Shown here one piece after another: positions 28,783 to 36,961 of a stretch of DNA of 64,000 bases. Under the pieces are notes generated by a model that made no database searches, was not told where the DNA came from, and was given only the letters and a program-made list of their open reading frames with translations. Position 1 is the stretch's first letter; each line of letters begins with the position of its first letter. This stretch comes from Thiopseudomonas denitrificans (GTDB lineage Bacteria; Pseudomonadota; Gammaproteobacteria; Pseudomonadales; Pseudomonadaceae). Position numbers and translations under genes: made by a program. The DNA is taken from positions 1 to 64,000 of the forward strand of contig NZ_LNJZ01000002.1 of assembly GCF_002866065.1 (NCBI RefSeq). Direction: 5' to 3'.

Positions 28783-29412
28783 ATGACCCGGTCATCCAGC
28801 ACCCTTTTTTACGTTCACGATCCCATGTGCAGCTGGTGCTGGGCCTTTGTGCCGGTCTGGCAGCAAGTGCGGGATGCGCTGCAAGAATTGCCGGTGCAGG
28901 TCGAGTATCTGCTTGGCGGGCTGGCACCGGACAGCGATGCTCCCATGCCGGCGGACATGCAGCAGATGCTGCAGGCCACCTGGCAGCGCATTCAGCAGCA
29001 TGTGCCCGGTACCGAATTCAATTTCGCTTTCTGGACCGGCTGTCAGCCGCGGCGCTCCACCTGGCCTGCCTGTCGCGCCGTGCTGGCCGCTGGTAATCAG
29101 CAGCAGGCAAAAGAAATGATTCTGGCCATTCAGCACGCCTATTACTTGCGGGTGATGAACCCGTCGGATGATGCCACGCTGATCGCGCTGGCGCAGGAAT
29201 TGGGGCTGGACAGCGGGTGCTTTGCCGCCGACCTCAACAGCGACGAAACCCGCCAGCGCCTGCAGCAGCAGATGCAGCGGGCGCGCAGCATGCCGATCAA
29301 CGGCTTTCCCAGCCTCGTGTTGCAAACGGAAAACGGCCAGCAGCCGATACCGCTTGATTACAACTCGGCAGACAACATTCTCGCCGCGATCAGGCAAGTG
29401 CTGGCACGCTAA
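28783..29412 (+). CDS. DsbA-family thioredoxin-fold protein (CSWC active site)
   Basis: A 209-residue DsbA-like protein with no signal peptide, so probably cytoplasmic, like the FrnE/HCCA-isomerase branch. The active site is C16-S-W-C19 in DPMCSWCWAF and a cis-proline follows in GFPSLVL (about 173-179). Between them lies an all-helical insertion. It may be a thiol-disulfide oxidoreductase; the substrate is unknown. ATG at 28783 starts 4 bp after the upstream small frame ends. Confidence 0.85.
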   Translation: MTRSSSTLFYVHDPMCSWCWAFVPVWQQVRDALQELPVQVEYLLGGLAPDSDAPMPADMQQMLQATWQRIQQHVPGTEFNFAFWTGCQPRRSTWPACRAVLAAGNQQQAKEMILAIQHAYYLRVMNPSDDATLIALAQELGLDSGCFAADLNSDETRQRLQQQMQRARSMPINGFPSLVLQTENGQQPIPLDYNSADNILAAIRQVLAR

Positions 29413-29500
29413 TGGCCGTCAGGAGTGGCTGGCAAGCGGGCAGGTTGCCATCAGAAATACCCATGATGGACGGGCTTGTTCGGCGGCTTATTTGCCAACA

Positions 29501-29513
29501 TGAAATAAATTCA
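29501..29513. promoter_or_regulatory. MetR-type operator upstream of mesX
   Basis: TGAAATAAATTCA fits the MetR consensus TGAA-N5-TTCA exactly, 149 bp upstream of the mesX start. MetR is the LysR-type activator of methionine synthase genes and responds to homocysteine. No other such site was noticed nearby. Confidence 0.6.
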
Positions 29514-29661
29514 TGACCATGAGCAGGTAATATCATTTTTCTTGAGCGGTCAGGCTGCGTATAAAGGTCGCCAGCTTTGGCTCCGGGCAATTCTTGCTGT
29601 CTGAAAAGCAGCAGCGCCAGCCGGGAGCACATCATGATTTTGAAATGGATACCTGTTTGCA

Positions 29662-30639
29662 ATGAGTAACGACTTTTCCTTTGCCATCAGCAGCATCGCT
29701 TTTGACGAAAACTATCAGCCGCTGGAGCACACCCGCATCACCACCAACTTTGCCAACCTGGCCCGGGGGGAAAGCCGCCAGCAGAACCTGCGCAACACGT
29801 TGCGCATGATCAACCAGCGCTTCAACCAGCTGGCCAGCTGGGACAACCCAAGGGGCGACCGTTACTCGGTCGAGCTGGAAATCATTTCCGTCGACATGGA
29901 TGTCGAAGGCAATGGCAAGGCCTTTCCGAGCATTGAAATCCTGAAAACCCACGTTGTCGATCACCGCACCAACAAGCGTATTGAAGGCATGGTCGGCAAC
30001 AACTTCTCGTCCTACGTACGTGATTATGATTTCAGTGTGAGGCTGCAGGAGCACAACAAGGGCCGCGAAGGCTTCAGCGTGCCGGATGACTTTGGTGACC
30101 TGCACGGCAAGATTTTCCAGAGCTTTGTCCATTCCGACAGCTACCGTCAGCACTTTGCCAAGCTGCCGGTGATCTGCCTGTCGGTATCCGACAGCAAGCA
30201 ATATCACGCTACTGACAACAGGCATCCGGTGCTGGGCATCGAGTATCAGCCCAATGAAACCTCACTGACCGAGGCCTACTTCAAGAAGATGGGGCTGGAT
30301 GTACGCTACTTTATGCCGCCGGGCAGCGTGGCGCCCTTTGCCTTTTACTTCTTTGGCGACCTGCTGAACGACTACAGTAACCTTGAACTGATCAGCACCA
30401 TCAGCACCATGGAGACCTTCCAGAAAATCTACCGTCCGGAAATCTACAACGCCAAAACCAAAGCGGGCGATGTGTATCAGCCAAGCCTGAACAACCCGGA
30501 CCACGAGCTGACCGACATTGTTTATGACCGCGAAGAGCGCAGCCAGTTGGCGGTCGAGCAGGGCAGGTTTACCCAGGAGCACTTCATCAAGCCTTATCAG
30601 GCCGTGCTGGAAAACTGGGCGGCCAATTACGCGCTGTAA
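29662..30639 (+). CDS. mesX: MesX-like DUF1852 protein, partner of methionine synthase MesD
   Basis: A 325-residue DUF1852 protein, recognised from the start (SFAISSIAFDENY...TRITTNFANLARG) and the neighbouring gene. DUF1852 proteins (MesX) are reported to be needed by MesD, a folate-independent core methionine synthase, in an apparently oxygen-dependent route. No cofactor motif, signal peptide or membrane helix is visible. It precedes mesD on the same strand with 358 bp of repeats between, and a MetR-type site lies upstream. The DUF family call is from memory. Confidence 0.85.
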   Translation: MSNDFSFAISSIAFDENYQPLEHTRITTNFANLARGESRQQNLRNTLRMINQRFNQLASWDNPRGDRYSVELEIISVDMDVEGNGKAFPSIEILKTHVVDHRTNKRIEGMVGNNFSSYVRDYDFSVRLQEHNKGREGFSVPDDFGDLHGKIFQSFVHSDSYRQHFAKLPVICLSVSDSKQYHATDNRHPVLGIEYQPNETSLTEAYFKKMGLDVRYFMPPGSVAPFAFYFFGDLLNDYSNLELISTISTMETFQKIYRPEIYNAKTKAGDVYQPSLNNPDHELTDIVYDREERSQLAVEQGRFTQEHFIKPYQAVLENWAANYAL

Positions 30640-30704
30640 CCGGGCTTTATCCGGGACTGGGGCAGGGTAATCCTGCCTCTGCTCCGGACTGATATCGCAA
30701 ATCT

Positions 30705-30940
30705 TGTCCGGATAAATCCGGACCTACAGAAAAGCCGTCACCAATGCACAATCGCTGGGCCAGCAATCGGAATTGATGAACCCCCACCCGTAGGTGCGAA
30801 TTTATTCGCACAAAAATGGTGAATTCCCACCCGTAGGTGCGAATTTATTCGCACAAAAATGGTGAATTCCCACCCGCAGGCGCGAATGTATTCGCACAAA
30901 AATGGTGAATTCCACCTGTAGATGCGAATTTATTCGCATA
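30705..30940. repeat. Five GTAGG hairpins, four in a 43-bp tandem array
   Basis: A GTCCGGA-stem copy at 30705-30728 (-) is followed by four plus-oriented copies at 30790, 30833, 30876 and 30918, spaced 43, 43 and 42 bp. Spacers are near-identical (AAAATGGTGAATTCC plus CACCC), so this is a tandem duplication. It fills most of the mesX-mesD gap of 358 bp, which contains no gene. Confidence 0.92.
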
Positions 30941-30997
30941 AAAGAACAAATTTGTAATCTCCCCCATTTAATTCAAATTCTTATAAGACAGACACTC

Positions 30998-32026
30998 ATG
31001 AGCAAACTACTCCCTACATCCTCGGCAGGCAGCCTGCCCAAACCCTCCTGGCTGGCAGAGCCGGAAAAACTCTGGTCACCCTGGAAGCTGGAAGGTGAAG
31101 AGCTGCTTGCCGGCAAGCAGGACGCCCTGCGCATTGCCCTGCAAGAGCAGCAGCATGCAGGCATCGATATCGTCAGCGATGGCGAGCAAACCCGGCAGCA
31201 CTTTGTCACCACCTTCATCGAACACCTGAACGGGGTGGATTTTGAAAACCGCCAGACAGTGAAAATCCGTAACCGCTACGAGGCCAGCGTGCCCTCGGTG
31301 CTGGGGGCGGTCAGCCGCGAGCGTCCGGTATTTGTCGAGGATGCGAAATTTTTGCGTCAGCAAACCAGCCAGCCGATCAAGTGGGCGCTGCCCGGGCCCA
31401 TGACCATGATCGACACCCTGTATGACGGCCACTACAAAAGCCGCGAAAAGCTGGCCTGGGAGTTTGCCAAGATTCTTAATCAGGAAGCGCGCGAACTGGA
31501 AGCGGCAGGCGTCGACATCATCCAGTTTGACGAGCCGGCGTTCAACGTGTTTTTTGACGAGGTCAACGACTGGGGCATTGCCGCGCTGGAGCGGGCGATC
31601 GAAGGCCTCAAGTGCGAAACTGCAGTGCACATTTGCTACGGCTACGGCATCAAGGCCAATACCGACTGGAAAAAAACCCTCGGCTCCGAGTGGCGCCAGT
31701 ACGAAGAGGTGTTCCCCAAACTGCAAAAATCCGCGATCGATATCGTTTCGCTGGAATGCCAGAACTCGCACGTGCCCATGGAACTGATCGAACTGATCCG
31801 TGGCAAAAAGGTCATGGTCGGTGCCATTGACGTGGCCACCAACCAGATCGAAACCCCCGAGCAAGTGGCGGACACCCTGCGCAAGGCGCTGGCGTTTGTC
31901 GATGCCGACAAGCTGTATCCCTGCACCAACTGCGGCATGGCCCCCCTGTCACGGGAAGTCGCGCGCGGCAAGATGAATGCCCTGAGTGCCGGTGCAGCCA
32001 TTGTGCGGGCGGAGCTGTCGCGTTAA
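30998..32026 (+). CDS. mesD: Core methionine synthase MesD (MetE C-terminal domain homologue)
   Basis: A 342-residue protein equivalent to the catalytic half of cobalamin-independent MetE and lacking its N-terminal folate-binding half. Zinc ligands match the MetE pattern: His211 and Cys213 (AVHICYG), Glu253 (SLECQNS) and Cys312 (TNCGMAP); IIQFDEPAF is the conserved core strand. With a DUF1852 partner next door it fits the MesD family, which makes methionine without folate donors; the methyl donor is not established. ATG at 30998 is used; the longer open frame begins in the hairpin repeats. Confidence 0.87.
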   Translation: MSKLLPTSSAGSLPKPSWLAEPEKLWSPWKLEGEELLAGKQDALRIALQEQQHAGIDIVSDGEQTRQHFVTTFIEHLNGVDFENRQTVKIRNRYEASVPSVLGAVSRERPVFVEDAKFLRQQTSQPIKWALPGPMTMIDTLYDGHYKSREKLAWEFAKILNQEARELEAAGVDIIQFDEPAFNVFFDEVNDWGIAALERAIEGLKCETAVHICYGYGIKANTDWKKTLGSEWRQYEEVFPKLQKSAIDIVSLECQNSHVPMELIELIRGKKVMVGAIDVATNQIETPEQVADTLRKALAFVDADKLYPCTNCGMAPLSREVARGKMNALSAGAAIVRAELSR

Positions 32027-32044
32027 CAACTGCCTGAAATTTGT

Positions 32045-32086
32045 AAAAACCAACCGTTGAGCCAGCATGCTGGCCCAACGGTTTTT
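32045..32086 (+). terminator. Rho-independent terminator after mesD
   Basis: A long stem (AACCGTTG-GCCAGC with GCTGGC-CAACGGTT, one mismatch) begins about 20 bp after the mesD stop and ends in T5. Confidence 0.88.
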
Positions 32087-32293
32087 CAGGTCAGGCGCTA
32101 CACTCTTGCCAGCTCTTGGGTGGTCAGACAGCTCAAAGGCATGCGCCCCGGACAGGTCATTGCGCTGGAAGGTTATCTGGTCGATGCTGCGGCACCGGAT
32201 GGCTGGCGCTGGAACACCTCACTGACGCGCAAGGATACCGGAACCGGTGCCTGCGAGCTGTTCTGGGTCGAGAATGCATATGTTGTTCGCTAA
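32087..32293 (+). pseudogene. C-terminal remnant of a hypothetical protein
   Basis: An open stretch with no convincing start ends at TAA 32291-32293. Its tail (LKGMRPGQVIALEGYLVDA, then DGWRWNTSLTRKDTGTGACE) resembles the C-terminal end of a family of hypothetical proteins of about 200 residues that I recall from pseudomonads and xanthomonads. The N-terminal part is missing, so I call it a truncated remnant. Confidence 0.45.
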
Positions 32294-32328
32294 AGAGCAC
32301 CGAAAGTTATCAGAGCCTGTTCCCGGAT

Positions 32329-32412
32329 ATCAGTCGAGCTGAAAGATAAAGGGAAGCTGTCACAGTACTTGTCTGGCCGTATTTATGGAACGGGTTTTGA
32401 CACCGGTTTCAG
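32329..32412 (-). pseudogene. Dead fragment duplicating the 3' end of the acyl-CoA synthetase gene
   Basis: On the minus strand this reads VKTRSI-N-TARQVL-stop-QLPFIFQLD-stop. It matches the last residues of the synthetase encoded at 33483-35453 (VKTRSIE...TARQALGRFPFFFQLD), with an in-frame deletion of about 70 bp and one premature stop. It lies on the far side of the Rieske/ankyrin gene, so that gene is flanked by two copies of the same 3' end in direct orientation. Confidence 0.75.
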
Positions 32413-32521
32413 ACTAAGAGCAAGAAGGCCAGGTGGAGTTGCAGTATCATTGGACTAGATTGCTAGCTTTACATTTGGCCCGATAAAACGTCTTTCTGAT
32501 ATTGAACCAGGTAAATACATA

Positions 32522-33454
32522 ATGCGTAGTGCTACATTTTTTGTTGGTTGCCTTGCTTTTATTACAACGCTATCCGGGTTATCACGTGCAGCTGTGGCAG
32601 AAGGCTTCCCGGAGAGTTATGTGGAAAGCAGTATGGCTGAAGTTATGCGGGGGTTAACAGTTGATGTTGGTGCTCTTGCAGAGGGAGAAATGATCAGGGT
32701 CCAGTTCGCAGGAAGACCCGTTTATATATATCGCCGCACAGAAGCTGATCTTGCTTCTCTTCAAAGGGGCTCGGCGGGGGGAGCTGAAGATCCGGGTCAA
32801 GAAGTATTGAGAACGGTCCGCAAGGAATATAGCTCGGCCAGCGCAAAGGCTTGGGCCCGTTTGTTGTTGGCTGCGGAGCCCATTTCCACAAGACCCTTGC
32901 GCACGCTGGATAGCAGGTTTTTTGTGGGGGCAGGCTGGGCGCCAATGTCGGGTTGTGCCCTGATCCTGGCTCAATCAAAGAAAAAAACTGATACAGCGGC
33001 GGGTTTTTATGATCCATGTACTACCAGTGCATATGATACGGCCGGTCGCCTTCTTCAGGTGAAAGGTGCACCAGATCATGACGCGTTGAATATTTCCATA
33101 CCGCCTTATGAAGTGGTGGGGGATAAGATTGTACTTGGCTATGCGGATGATTTTCCAGAGCTGCCTTTTTCTCGTGAGGAGCTATACAGTGCCGGCTCTG
33201 TGACGGAACGACTGATAGATGCCGCCCGCTACAATGACATCGATGAGGTCAGGAAAGCCATTGGGCAGGGAGCGGATGTTAACTATTTTGCGCCTGGCAA
33301 GGGGAGCCCGATTGGCGCGGCAATAATTGGAGGCTCTACACCGCTTGTTGAGTTGCTTATTCAGCATGGCGCCAGGCCCCAGTGGAACTCTGAAGCAATC
33401 GCCCGCAGTTTAGGGCGCAATGACGTGCTGGAGCTGCTTCAAAAGCTGAAATAG
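32522..33454 (+). CDS. Secreted protein with cluster-less Rieske-like domain and ankyrin repeats
   Basis: A 310-residue protein with an N-terminal signal or anchor (about 1-26). Residues 45-207 follow the Rieske subunit of the bc1 complex: VDVGALAEGEMIRVQFAGRP, RRTEADLASL, a GWAPMSGC box, a DPCTTSAYDTAGR box and ISIPPYEVVGDKIVLGY. The four iron-sulfur ligands are replaced (CTHLGC reads APMSGC at 140-145; CPCHGS reads DPCTTS at 164-169), yet both disulfide cysteines, C145 and C166, remain. Residues 226-310 form ankyrin-like repeats (LIDAARYNDIDEVRKAIGQGADVN). G+C is visibly lower than its neighbours. Function unknown. Confidence 0.75.
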   Translation: MRSATFFVGCLAFITTLSGLSRAAVAEGFPESYVESSMAEVMRGLTVDVGALAEGEMIRVQFAGRPVYIYRRTEADLASLQRGSAGGAEDPGQEVLRTVRKEYSSASAKAWARLLLAAEPISTRPLRTLDSRFFVGAGWAPMSGCALILAQSKKKTDTAAGFYDPCTTSAYDTAGRLLQVKGAPDHDALNISIPPYEVVGDKIVLGYADDFPELPFSREELYSAGSVTERLIDAARYNDIDEVRKAIGQGADVNYFAPGKGSPIGAAIIGGSTPLVELLIQHGARPQWNSEAIARSLGRNDVLELLQKLK

Positions 33455-33482
33455 TCTGCAGACAGCTGTACTTGCCACAATG

Positions 33483-35453
33483 TCAGTCGAGCTGAAAGAA
33501 GAAGGGAAACCGTCCCAACGCCTGCCTGGCCGTTTCGGCCGAGGCGCCCGGCGCAAGCTGCACATTGACCACCACACCCTTTTGACCGTCGTTGACCGCC
33601 TCGATGGAACGGGTTTTGACACCGGCCTCTTGCAGGGCCAGGGCCAGCACCTGGCTGATCTCCCGGTTCTTCAGTTCGGGCTTGAAGATCTTGCCCACGC
33701 CGGTCAGCGGCATGGCGTCTATGATGTGAACCTGCCTGGGAATGGCGGCCCGCTCGTTGATCTGCTTTGTCAGGTACGCCAGCAGCTCGTCTTCGGTTGC
33801 GCTGGCGCCATCCTTCAACTGGACATAGACCACCGGCAGCTCTCCGGCGTATTCGTCGGGCCGGCCGATGGCAGCGGCCAGTTCCACCGCCGGGTGGCGG
33901 TACAGTGGCTCCTCGATCACCAGCGGGTCGATGTTGTGACCGCCACGGATGATCAGCTCCTTCTTGCGGCCGACCAGCCAGAAATAGCCGTCTGCATCCT
34001 GTCTGGCCAGATCGCCGGTATTCAGCCAGCGCTTGCCGTCGCCACAGTCCACCCACAAATCACGGTTCTGTTCCGCGATCCGGTAACCGATAAACACGTT
34101 GGGGCCGGACACGATCAGCACGCCGGCCTCGTCGGCGGCGCAATCCCTCTCATAGGCACCGGAGTCATCCAGCACGACAGTTTTCATGTCCTGAAACGGC
34201 AGGCGCAAGCCGATCGAGCCGATTCTGCGCTCGCCATGGGGCGGGTTGATGCTGCTGATGCAGGTGGCTTCGGTCAGGCCATAGCCTTCCAGAATCTTCA
34301 GGCCGGTCTGCTGCTGGAAGTTGCGGAATACCTCCACCGACATGGGTGCGGCACCGCACAGGCCGTACTGCAACGAGTCCAGCTTGCGACCCGCAATGGG
34401 CACCTGCAACAGGGCAGAGTAGAGCGTGGGCACACCGCTGAAAAAGTTGACGCCATAGTGTTCGACAATCTCCCAGAAGCGTTTTACCACGCCCTCGCCA
34501 CGGTAACCCTGCGGGGTTCCGAGCACCACATGTGCTCCCTTGGAAAACGGCAGCAGCCCGGTCGCCATCACCGCATTGACATGAAACAGCGGCAGGCCGC
34601 AGTAAACGACGGTGCGGGGTGCTATGTCGTCGCCGATGAATTTACCCCCGCTCCAGGCATCGAACACCTCGTTGCGATGGGTGCGCATGGCGATTTTGGG
34701 CAGGCCGGTGGTGCCACCGGTACAGAAGAAGGAAGAAGCATCATCCGGATGGATCACACGGCCATTATCGAACCGGTCCGGGTTTTCGTTGGCGATGGCC
34801 TGCTTGAAATGGTGCAGCGTGATGGAAGCAGGCACAGCACCGCGCAAGCCGGCGCTACCGTGCAGGCGTCTGGTTTCACGTGCCTGCATGAAGCGGGTGG
34901 CGTAATGCTTGAGCCCACGCACACGGTCCGGCAGGTCAACCAGTACCAGATGGCGCAGCGACTCGACGGAATCAAGGTGCGGTTGTAGCTTGCTCCACAG
35001 GTCTGTGCCGGGAAACGGAGCCAGCGTGACCAGCACATGGGCGTTGGCTGCCTTGAGCAGTTCGGCCAGTGCCTCTCCTTCCAGCAACGGATTCAGTGCG
35101 GCAACGATGCCGGCAGCCTGGCCGCCCCAGATCACGAAATGGGTTTCCGGCAAGTTGGGCAGCACATAGGCGACCACCGTATCCTTGTCCACACCGATGC
35201 GGTGCAGAAAGTTCGCCGTGCGGGTGATCTGCGCCAGAAACTCGCGATAACTCCAGGTCTCGGGCTTGTGCAGCTCGGCCGCAGAGAGGAAAAAGCTCAG
35301 CGCTGGGCCGTCCGGGTCCATGGCGGCACCCTGACGGATCATCTCGTAGGTGCTGACCGGCAACTCGGGCAAGCCAGCCCGTTCAATGGCTTCAATGTCG
35401 GCAGTGGTGGTGATGCCCTGACGGGCAGAAGCTGCAGCGTGCGGAGTATCCAT
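33483..35453 (-). CDS. AMP-forming acyl-CoA synthetase
   Basis: ANL-superfamily ligase activating a carboxylic acid to its CoA thioester through an acyl-adenylate. The 656-residue protein has the P-loop motif (FCTGGTTGLPK), the EGYGLTEAT adenylate motif, the hinge and aspartate region (LNTGDLARQDADGYFWLVGRKKE) and the catalytic lysine near the end (LTGVGKIFK). A C-terminal extension of about 45 residues follows. Substrate unclear; aryl or fatty acids are possible. GAGG lies upstream of the ATG. The upstream neighbour is a broken aldehyde dehydrogenase, so an old catabolic cluster may have decayed here. Confidence 0.9.
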   Translation of the reverse strand: MDTPHAAASARQGITTTADIEAIERAGLPELPVSTYEMIRQGAAMDPDGPALSFFLSAAELHKPETWSYREFLAQITRTANFLHRIGVDKDTVVAYVLPNLPETHFVIWGGQAAGIVAALNPLLEGEALAELLKAANAHVLVTLAPFPGTDLWSKLQPHLDSVESLRHLVLVDLPDRVRGLKHYATRFMQARETRRLHGSAGLRGAVPASITLHHFKQAIANENPDRFDNGRVIHPDDASSFFCTGGTTGLPKIAMRTHRNEVFDAWSGGKFIGDDIAPRTVVYCGLPLFHVNAVMATGLLPFSKGAHVVLGTPQGYRGEGVVKRFWEIVEHYGVNFFSGVPTLYSALLQVPIAGRKLDSLQYGLCGAAPMSVEVFRNFQQQTGLKILEGYGLTEATCISSINPPHGERRIGSIGLRLPFQDMKTVVLDDSGAYERDCAADEAGVLIVSGPNVFIGYRIAEQNRDLWVDCGDGKRWLNTGDLARQDADGYFWLVGRKKELIIRGGHNIDPLVIEEPLYRHPAVELAAAIGRPDEYAGELPVVYVQLKDGASATEDELLAYLTKQINERAAIPRQVHIIDAMPLTGVGKIFKPELKNREISQVLALALQEAGVKTRSIEAVNDGQKGVVVNVQLAPGASAETARQALGRFPFFFQLD

Positions 35454-35756
35454 CCAGGCCTCATCAATCCGGAACAGTGGTGCGGGTTTTCATCAATGTA
35501 CCCGATGCTTCCGGTACAGGCCCGTGACTTTAGGATTAAACGGTTTGCCAGCTACCTGTCGCAAACATCAGCCGTTCCGTATCGCGCCGCCATACAACAG
35601 CATCCTGCTGCATAGCCTACCATCAGGTTCGCTTGGGTGACGCCATTCATGTTGCATGGCACAACTTTAGTCTGTGCCTGCTCCGGGCAGGGTGTTGCAG
35701 GGGGCTATCCTGTTTTTCGTCCTTCGGTGTTGCCGGTGCCGGCCTTTGCGGCCAGC

Positions 35757-36372
35757 TCGCCCTTCACCGCCGACTACCTGGATTACATGGCCGAATGGGC
35801 GCGTCGCATCGAGGGCGAGATCATCACCAGTGACCGGCCCAACGAGCAGATCTTCCTGCAGCGCAAGCCGGTCGGTGTGGTGGCCGGCATTTTGCCGTGG
35901 AACTTGCCTTTCTTCCTGATCGCCCGCAAGATGGCGCCCGCGCTGGTGACCGGCAAAACCATCGCCATCAAGCCCAGCGAGGAAACGCCCATCAACTGCC
36001 ATGCTTTCACCGAGCTGCTTGCCCAGCTGGTGACCGGCGGCACCATTGCCGACCTGGGTGCCGGTTTCCACTATCAGCCGACGGTGCTGAGCGGCTGTAC
36101 GGCCGATATGGACGTGATGACGAAAGAAGTCTTTGGCCCGGTGCTGCCGATCCAGATTGTCGATGATCTGGACGAAGCCATTGCCCTGTCCAACAGCAGC
36201 GATTACGGCCTGACTTCATCCGTCTACACGCGTAACCTGTCGAAGGCCATGCACGCAATGCGCGAACTGGAGTTTGGCGAGACCTACATCAACCGTGAAA
36301 ACTTCGAGGCCATGCAGGGCTTCCATGCCGGTGTGCGCAAGTCCGGTCTGGGCGGTGCCGGCATGGATGATG
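35757..36372 (+). pseudogene. Aldehyde dehydrogenase, internally deleted and truncated
   Basis: Residues match an aldA-type aldehyde dehydrogenase: the N-terminal side (FTADYLDYMAEWARRIEGE, VVAGILPWNLPFFLIARKMA, IKPSEETP) runs to about 36020 and then jumps to the C-terminal side (GFHYQPTVLSGCTADMDVM, KEVFGPVLP, FGETYINRE). The missing central part, about 170 residues, holds the catalytic Cys and Glu. The 5' end lacks the normal start, and the 3' end is cut at GVRKSGLGGA, where the antitoxin gene begins on the other strand. It cannot be active. Confidence 0.85.
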
Positions 36373-36382
36373 CCTCCATAGT

Positions 36383-36688
36383 TCAAATGGCAGTCACATC
36401 CTTGGGCACGGCTACTAGCTTCACACCCAGCGCACCCAGCACGCGGTTGATGGTATCGAAGCGTGGGCTGGCGCCACTGCGCAGGGCTTTGTAGAGCGAC
36501 TCCCTGCCAATACCGGCATCCCGTGCAATTTGGGTCATGCCTTTTGCCTTGGCAATGTCACCCAGCGCCTCGGCTAGCAAGGCGTCGTCGTTTTCTTCCA
36601 GGATGGCATTCAGATAAGCAGTAATGGCCTCTTCGCTGTCGAGGTAATCGGCTGCGTCAAAACTGGGCAGATCAGAAATCTTCACCAT
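36383..36688 (-). CDS. Orphan HigA-like addiction-module antidote protein
   Basis: A 101-residue DNA-binding protein of the COG3636 antidote family. The N-terminal part (FDAADYLDSEEAITAYLNAI) is followed by a helix-turn-helix (TQIARDAGIGRESLYKALR, about 51-69). Such antidotes normally follow a RelE-fold killer gene, but no toxin lies upstream: only a 12-codon frame (36704-36742, starting MYSIEYRASM) that might be its decayed start. GAGGA precedes the ATG. A truncated relative in the same orientation lies at 49597-49755. Confidence 0.85.
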   Translation of the reverse strand: MVKISDLPSFDAADYLDSEEAITAYLNAILEENDDALLAEALGDIAKAKGMTQIARDAGIGRESLYKALRSGASPRFDTINRVLGALGVKLVAVPKDVTAI

Positions 36689-36874
36689 GATTCAATCCTC
36701 AAATCATTTCGACATTGAAGCTCTGTATTCTATCGAATACATTTTTGGTGATCCATTCTTAATTCCAGCATTTTGTCCCGGCCTGGGCTTCGTTGGTTCC
36801 ATAGCCAGGGTGTGACTGGTTTTGTTGAATCGTCAGGCTGAAGTATTACAGTAGGAGTAAAACTGCAATAAATC

Positions 36875-36904
36875 TTGACAGAGGTTTGCTGTAGAGGCAT
36901 AGTG
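36875..36904 (+). promoter_or_regulatory. Candidate promoter of the hsd operon
   Basis: A perfect -35 TTGACA (36875-36880) with an 18-bp spacer to CATAGT (36899-36904) lies about 57 bp before the first hsdS start. The -10 is weak. Confidence 0.35.
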
Positions 36905-36961
36905 CAAGCCAATGACTTAACGGTACAGGCCTTACTGTGATTTTTCTGTGAAGACGAGCAC

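Noticed and set aside
30790-30940. CRISPR-like appearance: regularly spaced palindromic repeats
   Set aside because: Spacers are nearly identical, the repeat is a GTAGG hairpin seen all over the window, and no cas gene is present. It is a tandem duplication.
36704-36742. 12-codon frame before the orphan antidote (starts MYSIEYRASM)
   Set aside because: It could be the decayed start of a killer toxin, but it is too short to support as a gene.
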